Positions 33,801 to 45,013 of a stretch of 64,000 nt of DNA are shown here, in pieces. Source of the DNA: Stachybotrys elegans (Eukaryota; Ascomycota; Sordariomycetes; Hypocreales; Stachybotryaceae); contig JAGPNK010000032.1 in the NCBI GenBank assembly GCA_020746835.1, positions 151,162 through 215,161 on the forward strand, given 5' to 3'. Numbering within the stretch: the stretch's first letter is position 1; the number at the start of each line of letters is the position of its first letter. Made by a program: the position numbers and the translations under genes. A model generated the notes under the pieces. That model was not told where the DNA came from, did no database searches, and worked only from the letters and a program-made list of their open reading frames with translations.

Positions 33801-36034
33801 CTTGGTTCTCATCAGGCCCTCCAGCTGGAGATCGAGAAGCCTGGACAGTTTGATACATTTAGATTCGTCCAAGTTGAAGCCGCGCCGCTTGCCCCATCAG
33901 AAGTTGAGGTCCAAGTCAAGGCAGTTGGACTGACAAACCTTGACAGTTTAGTCGCCACGGGTAGATTGCAAGGGACAATGGGTGGCGAATGCAGCGGAGT
34001 TGTCATTCGTGCAGGACCGCAATCAGAGCTGCAGCCTGGCGCGCGAGTCGCATTCTGTGGCTCTGGCTTGTTGGGCACAAGGGCCCGATCGACCTCTGCA
34101 GTTGCCATACCCGACGGAATATCCTTTGAGGAGGCCGCCTCTATTCCACTGCCATTCACCACGGCATTTTATGCCTTGACGGAGGTCACGCGGGTGAGGC
34201 CGCGAGACTCCATCCTAATACACAATGGGTCTTCTAGCGTTGGTCAAGCATGCATACAGGTTGCTCTAAGCCTCTCCCTCGAAGCATTCGTCACCGTGGC
34301 TACCAGCGAAGAGAGCGAACTGCTTCAACGTCTCTTCAGCCTTCCCGCAAATCGCATCATATGCGGTCAACCTTTTGCGGCAGAGGTCAAGCGCTTGACT
34401 CAGGGCAAAGGAGTCAACATTGTACTCAACACGCTTGATGAAGATGGAACGATGGCATCATGGGATTGCTTGGCCCCCTTTGGACGTTTCGTTGAAGTCG
34501 GACCTGACTTTAAGAGCAATGCACGGCGCTTGAACCTTCCCAACTCCAGCAATCTGTCGTACCACACCACTGACATATTTTCACTGGTCAAACATGTTCC
34601 CGAGCTTGCCAAGAAGCTTTTGAAGGACGCAATGTCCCTCTTCACAACTGGTCGAGGTCAAATAAGCCAGCCCCTCAGCCAATACCCAAGTTCACAAGCA
34701 CCAGATGCCTTCAGAAAGCTTCTGGATCTAGGCAAGACAGTGATAACATTCTCAGAATCTGACATTGTAAAGGTATGTCATTCCGGAGAGCAAATGGCCA
34801 GGTAATTAACGGCATAGCAGAAGGAGCTTATTAGGAAACCGATGTTCTCCTTCGATGAGAATGCCACCTACGTTGTCAGTGGCGGACTGGGCACTTGCGG
34901 ACGTGTCATCTCCGAATGGATGGTGGAAAGAGGTGCAAAGCATCTTCTCTTGCTTTCGAGATCGGGAGTCGCCGCTGCACCCGCATTCGTCGAGTCCCTC
35001 CGCCAGCGTGGTGCGCAGATTGAGGCTCCTCCGTGCAATGTTGGACAAGTTTCTTCTCTGCGCTCCGTTCTGGAAGCAGCCAAGGCGACCATGCCCCCGA
35101 TCAAAGGATGTATCCAGGCCGCAGTGGTGATCGATGTCAGTTCATAGCCCCTAGTCTCCATTGTTGCTAACTGATGCAGAATGTCATCTTCACCCGGATG
35201 TCTTACACCCAATGGCGCAGCGTAACGGGTGCCAAGTTTGCTGGCTCGTGGAATCTCCACCAGGAGCTCCCTAAGGGCATGGACTTCTTCATCCTGCTCT
35301 CTTCCATGTCTGGTTGCATCGGCTTCCAGTCTCAAGCACACTATGATGCCGGTAATGCCTTCCAAGATCAGCTCGCCCGACATCGCCTAGCCCAAGGCGA
35401 GCGAGGCGTCTCCCTGAACCTGGGTCCCATTGATCTCGACGGACCTAACTACCGGACCGCCAACTTCCGTGACTTGGTCTTCAATAGCGGTTTCCATTTG
35501 AAGCAATCGGCTGATGATCTATGCGACCTGCTGGAGCTGGTGTGCTCTGAAGAGAAAGCAGCACTTCGCCCACAATCCCATTCGCAGATTGTAATGGGCA
35601 TTGAGGATCCTGCCCGCGTCCGTGCCAAGGGCCGCTCAGAGCCAATTTGGATGCAGAAGGCGCTCTTCTCGCACTTCTACACACGTGGCAGTGGTGTTTC
35701 CAACGATGGCGCTGCTGACTCTCGACGCAAAGCGCCTAACAGCGCAGGGCCAAAGTTGGCGGCAGCGACCACCGATGCCGATGCGGCCAAGGTGGTCACC
35801 GAGGCACTGATTCAGGAGCTGAGTGGCGTTTTGGGACGGGCTCCGGATGCCTTTGAACTGCACCAGCCGCTGCATGCATATGGACTGGATTCTTTGGTGG
35901 CTGTTGATGTCCGAAACTGGTTTGCGCGGGAGTTCAAGGCGGACGTGCCTGTATTTGATCTGATGGGCACCACAACACTGGAAGAGATTGGACAAATGGT
36001 AAGCCAGCGCTCACCGTATAGAAAGAAGGACTAG
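27851..36034 (+). CDS. Highly reducing polyketide synthase
   Basis: Eleven exons join in phase to 2561 aa: 27851-28069, 28121-28265, 28308-28576, 28623-28959, 29023-29119, 29185-29341, 29388-30051, 30098-30257, 30305-34772, 34821-35135 and 35180-36034. Domains in order: KS with DSACSSSL (Cys ~190), EAHATGTS and [12 protein letters not shown] with [12 protein letters not shown] and [10 protein letters not shown] (~675); DH with [15 protein letters not shown] (His ~997) and [12 protein letters not shown]-methyltransferase with LEIGSGTGG (~1465) and PGWWLS; ER (~1870-2150); KR with SGGLGTCG (~2192), LSSMSG and [11 protein letters not shown] with [10 protein letters not shown] (Ser ~2515). There is no thioesterase or NRPS module, so release must come from another enzyme or from water. 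The ER nucleotide loop reads HNGSSSVGQ where active ERs usually have a glycine-rich AGGVGQ, so its activity is uncertain. All other catalytic residues I checked are present. Confidence 0.95.
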
Positions 36035-37190
36035 GGACGGGGCATTTAGACGTATAGCATTGACCTAGGCGACCTCTGAGGGATAGACAAGGGCAGGGCA
36101 AGACAAAGGGCACCGAGAAGACAAGAATAGCCAGAATAGAAAGAAATATACATAACACATTTTCAGTCCCTTAAGAAAAGATAACCGAGCAGTCACATAC
36201 TCTAGTGAAAATATATCGAGTCTGGCAGATAGGTTCATAAGTTGCTATCTGGGCCAAGATACCTTAGGTATGCAGCTGTGCTAGAGTGTCATCAGCTTTT
36301 GGACCCCGGTGTCTGATTCTAAGCCAAGTTGGAATAAGTGAGTATATCCTGGGGAGAATAATGCAAGCATTGTTAACTACCTCCCTGCTTGTGTTCACGT
36401 TTCCGTTCCAATACCAGCCCAGCGGAATATCCTGCAATACCATCTTCGCGACCGAATCTCTGTCTCTAAGAGAGGCCAGTGTAACAGATCCACTCTCCCT
36501 AATTGCGGTTGAATATGCAAGGTCAAACGGACCTTCCACAAGAACATCAAGTATAGGTAGGGTCTTTGACGGATGCTACCAACCTCGACTGCATCACAAT
36601 GCTGCTTCTTTGGTGTCTTATTTAACGTCTTTGAGGGACCGCTTAGTTTCCCTATTACGCCCACATGCAGATGGAACCAAGAGAATGTTACCATGGTTGG
36701 AGATATCAAGCGCATTCTTCGGTAAAGATCCTTGTCAAGTTAATAAGGTCCTGCGGAGACTGCGTATTCCATTCCTCCGGCGCGCACTCTCTTCCCCCAT
36801 TTAGAATCTCAGGGCCTTGTTTCAATTTCTCCTCACGCCACTGCTTGCGTCACCAGCAATGTTTCACACATAGAGGCCCTTTTACCGGTCCGTATTTATC
36901 CACGAATGGCACGGCAGTATATAAAGCCTATCTCCTTACTTACTCTCAATAGCATTTAGCCGTTACCATTTGCCATGCTCCTCGACAACAGAGCCAAGGT
37001 TCCATATATTGAGGTTGCCCTAATCTACCGTTTTGGCTAATCATGGATACGAGAATATGCAAGACCGAGTTGCATTGGATATTCCAGATTCCGTCAACCT
37101 TATTAAAAACAACTCGATATCCGGCTATCTGGAAGCAGTCTCTACCTATCGTCGTTTTTCATCGTTTTGCTTCTCTTTTAATAGCCGGAA
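36035..37190. other. Intergenic, no gene seen
   Basis: 1.15 kb between the PKS and the endoglucanase gene. A 172-codon frame at 36286-36804 has no recognisable domain and is probably chance. A TATA-like element at 36918-36925 precedes the endoglucanase. No relic was identified. Confidence 0.5.
36918..36925 (+). promoter_or_regulatory. Possible TATA box of the endoglucanase
   Basis: TATATAAA lies 266 bp upstream of the ATG at 37191. The distance implies a long leader, so the assignment is tentative. Confidence 0.25.
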
Positions 37191-38470
37191 ATGAAGCCTG
37201 GCCTTCTTTTGTCGTGCGCACTTGGCGCGTCGGCTACCATCTTCTATGCTGGTGTCGCCGAGTCTGGTGGTGAATTCGGCCTGTGGATAGATGGCAGTGG
37301 CCAGTCCATCGGCCTACCAGGGAGATTCGGGTCGGAATACGCCTTTGCCAATCCGGAGACTGTGGATATCCTTGTTGACGAGCATGAGATCAACTTGTTC
37401 CGCGTTGCGTTCGTTCTGGAACGCATGTGTCCTATTGAAACAGGCCTCGGTGTATTATACAATGAAACTGTGAGTCTGTCTTAGCTGTGGTACGTGGGGT
37501 CTAATTCATACAGTATTTCGACCTCTTCAAAGAGGCCATTGATCACATTACGATTACAAAGAATGCCTGTAGGTTCTTTCGAGCAAAAGTAACCATGTAG
37601 CGGACTAACCATTCTACAGATGCAATCTTGGACCCTCATAATTACATGAGGTACAACAACCCGTATCAGCAACCTATGTCTGGGAGCATCATCGGCGACA
37701 CCTCGGACGAAAGAGCAGCCACGACAGAACAGTTTGCCGAGTTCTGGGGCGAGCTGGCCAGCCGCTTCAAGGACAACGAGCGCGTCGCTTTCGGCATCAT
37801 GAACGAGCCGCACGACATGCCCACTCAGCTTGTCTTTGACAACAACCAGGCGGCAGTGGACGCCATTCGGGCCACGGGGGCGACGAACCTCATCCTCGTG
37901 CCAGGCAACAACTGGTCTGGCGGACATAGCTGGACGCAGAACTGGGGCGGCGATTTGCTTCCCAATAGCGAATTCATGGGCAACATCGTGGACCCGGCCA
38001 ACAACTGGGTCCTGGATATCCATGAGTACCTTGATGCGGACTACAGCGGCACCTTACCAGGCTGTGTCAATTCTTTCGAGGAGCACATGGTAGAGTTGAC
38101 GTCGTGGCTCCGTGAAAATGGCCTCAAGGCCATGGTGACCGAATTTGGGGGCTCAGACTCGGACGAGTGTGCAGACATGCTCACGAGGGCACTAGAGTAC
38201 ATGGAGAATAACCCCGAGTACATCGGCTGGACGGCATGGGCCGCCGGGCCGCTGTGGGGAGTCAACTCGCCATGCTGCACCGACCGGACGCAGCTCGGGA
38301 GTCTTGAGCCGGGAAGCACGGCGGCGGGAGGCGGTCCTGGGCTGTACGACAACGTGTGGTTGCCAGTTTTCCTGCCGAACCTCCCGGATACCCTTGAATG
38401 GGAGGGGCCGATTGACTCTCATGTTGGGAGTGGAGGGAACATGACTCGACGCTTTGTATCGAAGCGATGA
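37191..38470 (+). CDS. Secreted GH5 endo-beta-1,4-glucanase
   Basis: Three exons (37191-37469, 37514-37568, 37620-38470; introns 44 and 51 bp) encode 394 aa. A signal peptide (MKPGLLLSCALGASA) is followed by a glycoside hydrolase family 5 barrel. FRVAFVLERM on an early strand, LDPHNYMRY with the conserved His, and GIMNEPHDM hold the acid/base Glu near residue 172. DIHEYLD and MVTEFGG, with the nucleophile Glu near residue 285, follow, then a WTAWAAGP strand. It would cut internal beta-1,4 bonds of cellulose or mixed glucans outside the cell. There is no cellulose-binding module. A short tail after the barrel contains a glycine-rich loop and ends RRFVSKR. The gene is intact. Its position beside the PKS looks incidental. 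Confidence 0.92.
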
Positions 38471-38827
38471 GTGCCATTATTGAGGGCTATCGATATACGA
38501 TGTTATTATGCATGTTTCTTTCTATTATGTATGGTGGAGGTCAGTGTGGTTTGTGACGGTGCTCGCAACCCCTGTAGCTCGGCCAGTCGGCTACCCAGCA
38601 CGAGCAAGGGCGACCTGATGATGGCCTCGTTGATTCTCTCTACTGTTTGCACCTGCATTGGTTGCCAGGGCACTAGGCACTACCCCCACTGTTTATTTTC
38701 TCTGAAATCAGTGATAGCTGAAGATGGTATCTATTCATCGTGGTGACCAGCCTGAGCTCTGGGGCTAGTTTCTAGCATGATGATCCCGCCCGGCATGCTT
38801 GAACGGCCTACACGTTATATTCCATCC
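38471..38827. other. Convergent intergenic region
   Basis: 357 bp between the 3' ends of the endoglucanase (+) and the chitin-binding-module protein (-). It is expected to hold both polyadenylation regions. No gene or repeat is seen. Confidence 0.6.
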
Positions 38828-41800
38828 TTACGATTCGTCGGGCACCCATTCTCCATCTGCATTCTTCTTCCACTTGGGCAACTTATCGTCCTGCCTCAAC
38901 TTTACCAGCGACGTGGGGATCCTTACCTTCCATGGCGCGCCTTGGGGCACCTCGTTGCCCGGCTTCTGGGCCCTCTCTGCGATTTCGTCGGCAATGGGCA
39001 GGAACAGGGGGCTAGAGATGGCCGGCAGGGGCCCACCGTTCCAGAGCTCGCCAAAGGTCATGAAATGGTCGATGGCGGCCTCGAATCCTGGCCGGGCGGG
39101 AACCTGGACACGGCAAAACCCGGCCTTGAGGAACTGCTCAAACTCGGGGTCGGTATCCTCAATGACAAGTTTATCTCCCCACGTATTCTTGCGGCCCCAA
39201 AAGTAGTCATACATGACATACACTATATCATCAACATGCGTCAGGAAAGAGCAGGAAATTGTGTGACTCACTCATGTTCTCCCATTCGAAGGCCTGCTCG
39301 AAAAACCTTACGTACTCGCCCTCTCCCTCGGCCTCGTATAGGTTGATTCGCGGCCCGTACATGGGGGAGTTTATGATGGAGTTGAAATCGTCGTAGTGCT
39401 GGCCGGTGATTATGGAAATGCAGTTCTTCTTGAGCTCCTGCTTGATGGAGACGGCATTGGCGGCGGGGTTTCGCCCCTGGATTACGATGCCCGCCTGCAT
39501 CTGCAGCGTCGCTAGCTTCTCGTCGTACTCTTGCATTCGCGCCTTGTACGCTGTCAGCAGTTTGGCGTGCGTATCTGCCTTCCACTCGTTGGTGGCATCC
39601 TCTGTTGCCACACAATGAACGGCCACAGTAACGGCCAAGGAAGAGATACGAAACCCACTGACGGCCCAGGGGATCGACGTTCTCTCCCTCCCCAAGCTCA
39701 CGGTATAGACCATGGCGCCGGAGCTGGGAGTGGCACGTTGGAAGCCGCTGCCCACTATCACGTCGATGAGGGCATTATCTTCCCAAAACGCGAAAGTGAT
39801 GCCTATCTTGGCATGAACAGCCTCGTAGTGCTGGTCAATGGTGATAGTCCCGTTATGGACGGCGCCATTCTCGGGTTTCAGATTACCTAGGACGAAGGCG
39901 TCCGAGACGGTCACGTAGTCGGGAGGAGGGGGTTTGACATCCGTGGCTCGGTACATGTTCACCCAGTAGCCGTAGTTGGTCTCGGTCACGTCGATCGGCC
40001 AGAGTGGGAATGACGGTGGCTTTTCAAGAGTTGGGGCTTGGGTCGCCGCTTGTGTCATGGCTTGGATGAGGAATGCACCCGGCTCGGGCACCATGAAGTC
40101 AAACAGGGCCCGAAGGCCATAGTTGAACATCTGGGCCTCGTAGCTGGCAGCATCAAGTAATGGAAAATGTCAGCCTGGATCTGGAAGTCCATGAGGTGTC
40201 GGCAGCTCTTACACTTTGTTCACCCACTGGTAAACACCGCTGACATTTGTAGGTCCAGCTGTGTTGTCGATTCCGTGGGCATTGAGCTCCACGACCTCGG
40301 TCGACGTGGTGACGGTTTGCTTCTTTAGCAGCCGCTCGACAATCTTCTTGGTCGACTTTTCTGTCACGTCCTGAGCGAACTTGCTTGCCGTCTTAGTTGC
40401 GGTCTCCTTGGTGCGTTGGTACCCGCCCTCCGCCTTTGCTGTCAGCTCCACCGCAGGACCGTACTTGGCCGTTACCTGCAAGCTCCCCTTGATGTCGAAC
40501 TGTTCCTTGATCTGCTTCTGCGTCTCCTGCGACATTTCGAACCGGTTGGTGGTGGCAAGTTCGTGCGAGTCCTCGGTGGTCGTCTCCTCCTCGGTCGTGA
40601 ACACCGTCTCTTGCTTTGTTGTCGACGTGTGCTCCCTCTTTTTCGACTCTCCCTTTAAGACGTTCTCGACATGGGCAATGTCAGCGCCCTCGTAGCCGAT
40701 GAGTTGCTGGCGCACAATGATGAGGTCGCCGACGCCAATGCTCTGGATCTTGCCCTTAGTATGCGGAATGCGGGGATCAGGAGGCGGCGGCCTAGGGAGG
40801 AAGGGGGCCGAGCCGCCGAAGTCCACGCCCGTCCAGAATTTGGAGATGACGCTGGGACGGGCGTACTTGGAGACGATGGTGTTCCCGTTCACCATTGTGA
40901 CCTTGGTTTCGTGCAAGGCGTCGACAGCTAGGGCCCCAACTGCCGTCTCTGTGTGGGCGAGGTCGGCCCGCAGAGCCCTGACGACATCTGGCAATGGATT
41001 TGCTTCATGGTTGACGCCTAGAGTCTTCAGAACCGACCTAGTCGCGTCGGACAGAGGGGCATCGGCCTTGAGCTTCAGCGCCACCGATCCTGGGTCCTGT
41101 GGCGTGAAGGACGTCGAGCCCGTGAGGCCATCGGGCCTTGACATCAGCACGCGCGTCAAGGATACGGCAGATGCGGAGCCTGATTCATCCTGTAGGGTCA
41201 GGGGGTCGGGCACTGCGGCCACCGAGGAGGCGGCAACACGGGGGGGCTCTGAGTTGCCCGGGGGCTGGGTCCCCGATCGGCTCGCCGCGGCGCGGAACTG
41301 CTCCGCGTTGAGGCCCCTGAGCTCGGTGATTTGGCTAAGGTGGTCGCCAAATAGCTTTACTGATGAGAATTTAAAGTCGATCTTGGTGCCCTCCATCGTC
41401 TTCCTGGGTGTGGAAACAAGATGGTCTGTGTCAATTGCCTTTAGTTCTCGGATTGCCAACAAGGTGTTAGAATGGCGAGCAAGAAGTAGACGCGCCTGTT
41501 TCTCTGCTTGCGGGTCATGCCCTTCTCCATCCTTCTCGGGCTTTTTGAGGATGGAGTCAAGGCGCTTCTCCGAAGGCAGGATCAAAGAGCGGTTTCGGAG
41601 TCCGAAGAGACTTTTATTTCTTTCAGGTGGTTTGTCTGGTTCATCAGGATTGTTGGGATCGGTGGCGGGAACCCGAACCCAGAGCGCGGGAACTTTGGGG
41701 GGCTCCCAGCCCACGAGGGACGTATGCGCTTGGATACATACATAGCGGATCCCGTTGAAGACCACGAGGGCGCCAACGGCGTATGATACTTGCGGCTGCC

Positions 41801-42457
41801 ACTCCGCCACTATTACGTCTTCCGCCTGACTTGATGACGGCTCGGTCGTGTTTTCAAGGATGGATACATCATCCCCATGTGACCTCCGAGCTGCCTGTTG
41901 TTCGGCAACCGTTCGGAGGAGCTCAGCATCTCGCAGCAGCTTTACCAGATCCTCGAGGGGCCGTCCATGATCCTCTTGGACGAATTTGATAGCGACAATG
42001 GAGTCTTTCAGCCTCGAGACGACTCTAACAAACTCGGGCTTCTTGACCACCTCGGCGGCAGAGGTTCCATAGACTTGCCTCGCCAGTTCCAGTACTGTGA
42101 CGGCAGGCAGCTCACCACCGGAGCTAGCCTCATCAAGCAAGTCTCCAAACTTCCGGAGCAATTTGATGTCGACAGTGTCATCGAGATCCTTGATGAATTG
42201 CTCACTCTGGATGAAATCCCTGGAGACCCTGGTGCTCTCCTCTCTGACTTTAGTTCCCTCGAGAGCAGCGAGTAGGCTTTTCTGGAAGGTCGAAGCCTGG
42301 GCAAGCTGGATACTGGGCTTGTCCAGACTTTGTACCACGGGGGCTACCCGAACAGTGCTTCGTTAGTATGGTTTCTTTCCCACTACCGTCACCTCCAGAC
42401 GGCGAATTCGAGTGACTTACGGCGGATGAGGAGAAGGTGGAACAGCGGCTCTGCCAT
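38828..42457 (-). CDS. Large bacterial-like protein with CBM5/12 module
   Basis: Four exons (42457-42421, 42343-40213, 40143-39272, 39222-38828; introns 77, 69 and 49 bp) encode 1144 aa in one clean frame. Residues ~185-230 form a carbohydrate-binding module of family 5/12: EWQPQVSYAVGALVVFNG then YVCIQAHTSLVGWEP and ALW, the chitin-binding pattern known from bacterial chitinases. The middle (~540-720) has GDLIIVRQQLIGYEGADI and a long Thr/Glu-rich coiled-coil-like stretch (TTEEETTTED). The C-terminal third has FFEQAFEWENM, YDYFWGRKNTW and ARPGFEAAIDHF. I associate this middle and end with large uncharacterised bacterial proteins, though I cannot check that. There is no signal peptide or membrane helix. 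The introns show it is a working fungal gene rather than contamination. Function unknown; chitin or wall binding is inferred from the module only. Confidence 0.8.
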
Positions 42458-43540
42458 GATTGGGAGATGATCTATCTTTCCGTGCTCTCAGTGACGAGCC
42501 GTGCGCGGTGTTCCTAAGTATAGAAGAGGTCGGAATCAATAATATATATCTTGAGGGTCATGGAGCATAGCCCATACAAGGAAAGGGATAGGGGAAGCTG
42601 GTTTTTAAGAACAGCATTGGATATAACCTATGGTGAAAGGCTACGACCTGCAGCCCCATAACGTCCGATAGTCCACCCAAAGGTCTATCACGAGTCATTC
42701 GCTCGCTCGTGTCCCGACCGACCTGAACTAGACGGCTTACAGGGCTGTTTGTGAAACGCGGTCATGCTATTTCTTTGGGCGCTGGTGGCTGCTGCTGCCT
42801 CAGTTTGTACGACGTCTCGAAACTACGATTGGCTCAACATATTACTCGGCAGTGCAAGCCACGTCGTATCAGCCGCACCTCGCTCACCTTTATGCGGCTA
42901 GCCTAATTCGAGTCTCGCATCACACGAGACCTGCAAGTGCTTCGTGGATATGTAAGGTAGTCATATGGATGGGTCGAGCTGGAAAACTCAATTTGCCCGT
43001 AGGGGTCACAGGTTTTGAGCAGTGAGCTGTTGATACAGTCTGGAAATAATTAGAACGCAGTCTAGATCCCGCCAAAGTCGTCAGCGCTGACATCGCGGTC
43101 AGCTCGTGGCGGAGCTGAGTCCTCAAATTCAACCACAAGTGTGATACACAGGTGGTCAGACGACACCTGGCGGGGTCACATATGCCACACACATTTGTAT
43201 TCCTCCTGTTTATGATGACTCGTAGTCAACACTATAACAGGTTAATTAATCCGCTAGTGGTAACTTCCTAGTCTAAGACAATACCCCCCATGCAGATCTG
43301 AGTGGACGCAAGGTTGAGGCAACCACAGCTTCGCATCCAAGTGGGAAAATCTGAGTTGTCTCAGCGCAGCAGCTGAGAATTAGGGTTTGGTAGCATGGAA
43401 ATCACCGAACGCTCTTCGTCCTGCACACGAGGGTTTCATCTCTGCTCCATCGATCGAGCCTTCCTTTTCTTCAAATTCTTCTGAATCCGGATCCAGCCTT
43501 AGAGCACGTCAAATAACCAACGCCCGCAAAATCATCCGCT
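42458..43540. other. Divergent intergenic region
   Basis: About 1.1 kb between the CBM5/12 protein (-) and the carboxypeptidase (+), holding both promoters. I see no TATA element worth naming and no gene. Confidence 0.5.
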
Positions 43541-45013
43541 ATGGTTCCCGGATCAAATCCCACGGTCAATCAGACCTCTGAACCACCCATCATGCCATCC
43601 GACCTCCTCACAGTCGGTCTCTACGCCTCCACAACAAGGGAGCTTAGACACATTGTCAACATACACAACTACGACTACTGCTGCCGTCCTTCCATCGTCC
43701 CAACTTCCGAAGGCACACACATGCTCGCCGCTCTCCTCACACCTGCCCAATACAGGACTCTCTTACCCAAAGTCTCAAAGATCGACATCTTTGCCAAAGG
43801 AATCCCTGATGACCGCAAGAGTGTAGCGACAATAGCCAAAGGTGACCGCTTTAAAGGCGGACAGCTATTTCCGCGCGGACTAGGCTCACGGAAAGAGGGC
43901 GAGCAGTTTGATCTAGGCAAGATGATGAATGTAGATGAGATCGGGTCGGCGATAAAGGGTTTACAGAAAGAGTATGGAATTTGGACTTTCGACCTCCCAA
44001 ATAAAACGGCTGAAGGTTCGGTCAGTACAGGCGGGACGACCAACGCGAGTACTGATCCGAGGCTGTATCATATGTACTTCACATCTGGTGTACACGCTAG
44101 GGAACGCGGTGGTCCTGACCAACTGATATATTTCATTGGAGACCTGTTGTGGGCGCAGAAGCATGGCACCGGCCTCAAGTACGGGAAGCGTTCATATTCC
44201 AATGCTGCGGTTCGTCTTGCACTCTCAGCCGGCATTGTATTCTTCCCACTCGTCAACCCAGACGGAGTCCGCTGGGACCAAAAGACCGACCTGTTATGGC
44301 GCAAGAACCGCAATCGCAAAAATCAGACTCCCGGCACGGACGATTACCACCCCTCTATCGGTGTCGATATCAATCGCAACTACGATTTCCTCTGGAACTT
44401 CCGCCTGCACTTTGACGCCGCGACGGCTAGCAAGGACGGTTTGGCGTCGGATAATCCATCCAGTTTCCAGTTCCATGGAGATGATAGGTTCTCGGAAGCC
44501 GAGTCGAGAAATGTGGCCTGGGTCCTTGATAAATTCCCTCGCACCCGCTGGTACCTTGATATTCACTCTGCTGTTGGCAAAATATATTACAGCTGGGGTG
44601 ATGACGACAACCAGTCCGAGAAGCCGAATCAGAACTTTCGGAATCCGTTTTTGGACCATAAACGTGGGACATTGGGCGACAAGGTCTACAAGGAGTGGAT
44701 CAGCAAGGACGACGCGAAGGTGGTCAAGATAGTTGCAAAACGTGTCGTGGCTGGCATGAGCAGCGTTGGCGGCCGCACTTATACTGCCGCCCAAGCATCC
44801 AGCGATGGTGCTACCTCTGGCGCCAGTGATGATTACGCATTCAGCCGCTTCCAGGTCGATCGGACCAAAAATAAGGTCTACGGCTTCACCATGGAGTTTG
44901 GGAGAGAAGGCGTCTTCTATCCGACACTGCCGGAGTTCCAACAGAACGTAATTGACACTGGCGCGGGTTTTATGGAGTTCTGTCTTTGTGCTGCAAATAT
45001 CGGCCTTGGGTAG
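43541..45013 (+). CDS. M14-family metallocarboxypeptidase
   Basis: A single intron-free frame of 490 aa. The zinc peptidase residues are all visible: SGVHARERG supplies His ~185 and Glu ~188, and YLDIHSA supplies the third zinc ligand near 341. RKNRNRK and DINRNYDF bind the substrate carboxylate, SDDYAF provides the Tyr region, and FTMEFGREG the catalytic Glu near 452. It removes C-terminal residues from peptides. Unlike most fungal M14 enzymes it has no signal peptide and no recognisable propeptide; residues 1-60 are plain. A second in-frame Met at codon 18 (MPSDLL) is an alternative start. The intron-free structure and cytosolic form make a bacterial origin possible but unproven. The neighbour upstream is the CBM5/12 protein, transcribed divergently. 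Confidence 0.9.
   Translation: MVPGSNPTVNQTSEPPIMPSDLLTVGLYASTTRELRHIVNIHNYDYCCRPSIVPTSEGTHMLAALLTPAQYRTLLPKVSKIDIFAKGIPDDRKSVATIAKGDRFKGGQLFPRGLGSRKEGEQFDLGKMMNVDEIGSAIKGLQKEYGIWTFDLPNKTAEGSVSTGGTTNASTDPRLYHMYFTSGVHARERGGPDQLIYFIGDLLWAQKHGTGLKYGKRSYSNAAVRLALSAGIVFFPLVNPDGVRWDQKTDLLWRKNRNRKNQTPGTDDYHPSIGVDINRNYDFLWNFRLHFDAATASKDGLASDNPSSFQFHGDDRFSEAESRNVAWVLDKFPRTRWYLDIHSAVGKIYYSWGDDDNQSEKPNQNFRNPFLDHKRGTLGDKVYKEWISKDDAKVVKIVAKRVVAGMSSVGGRTYTAAQASSDGATSGASDDYAFSRFQVDRTKNKVYGFTMEFGREGVFYPTLPEFQQNVIDTGAGFMEFCLCAANIGLG

Noticed and set aside
36286..36804. 172-codon frame between the PKS and endoglucanase
   Set aside because: No recognisable motif, no good start, and composition like flanking non-coding DNA.
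40699..41745. 348-codon plus-strand frame inside the CBM5/12 gene
   Set aside because: It is antisense to a well-supported coding exon. The minus-strand protein has clear domain motifs; the plus frame has none.
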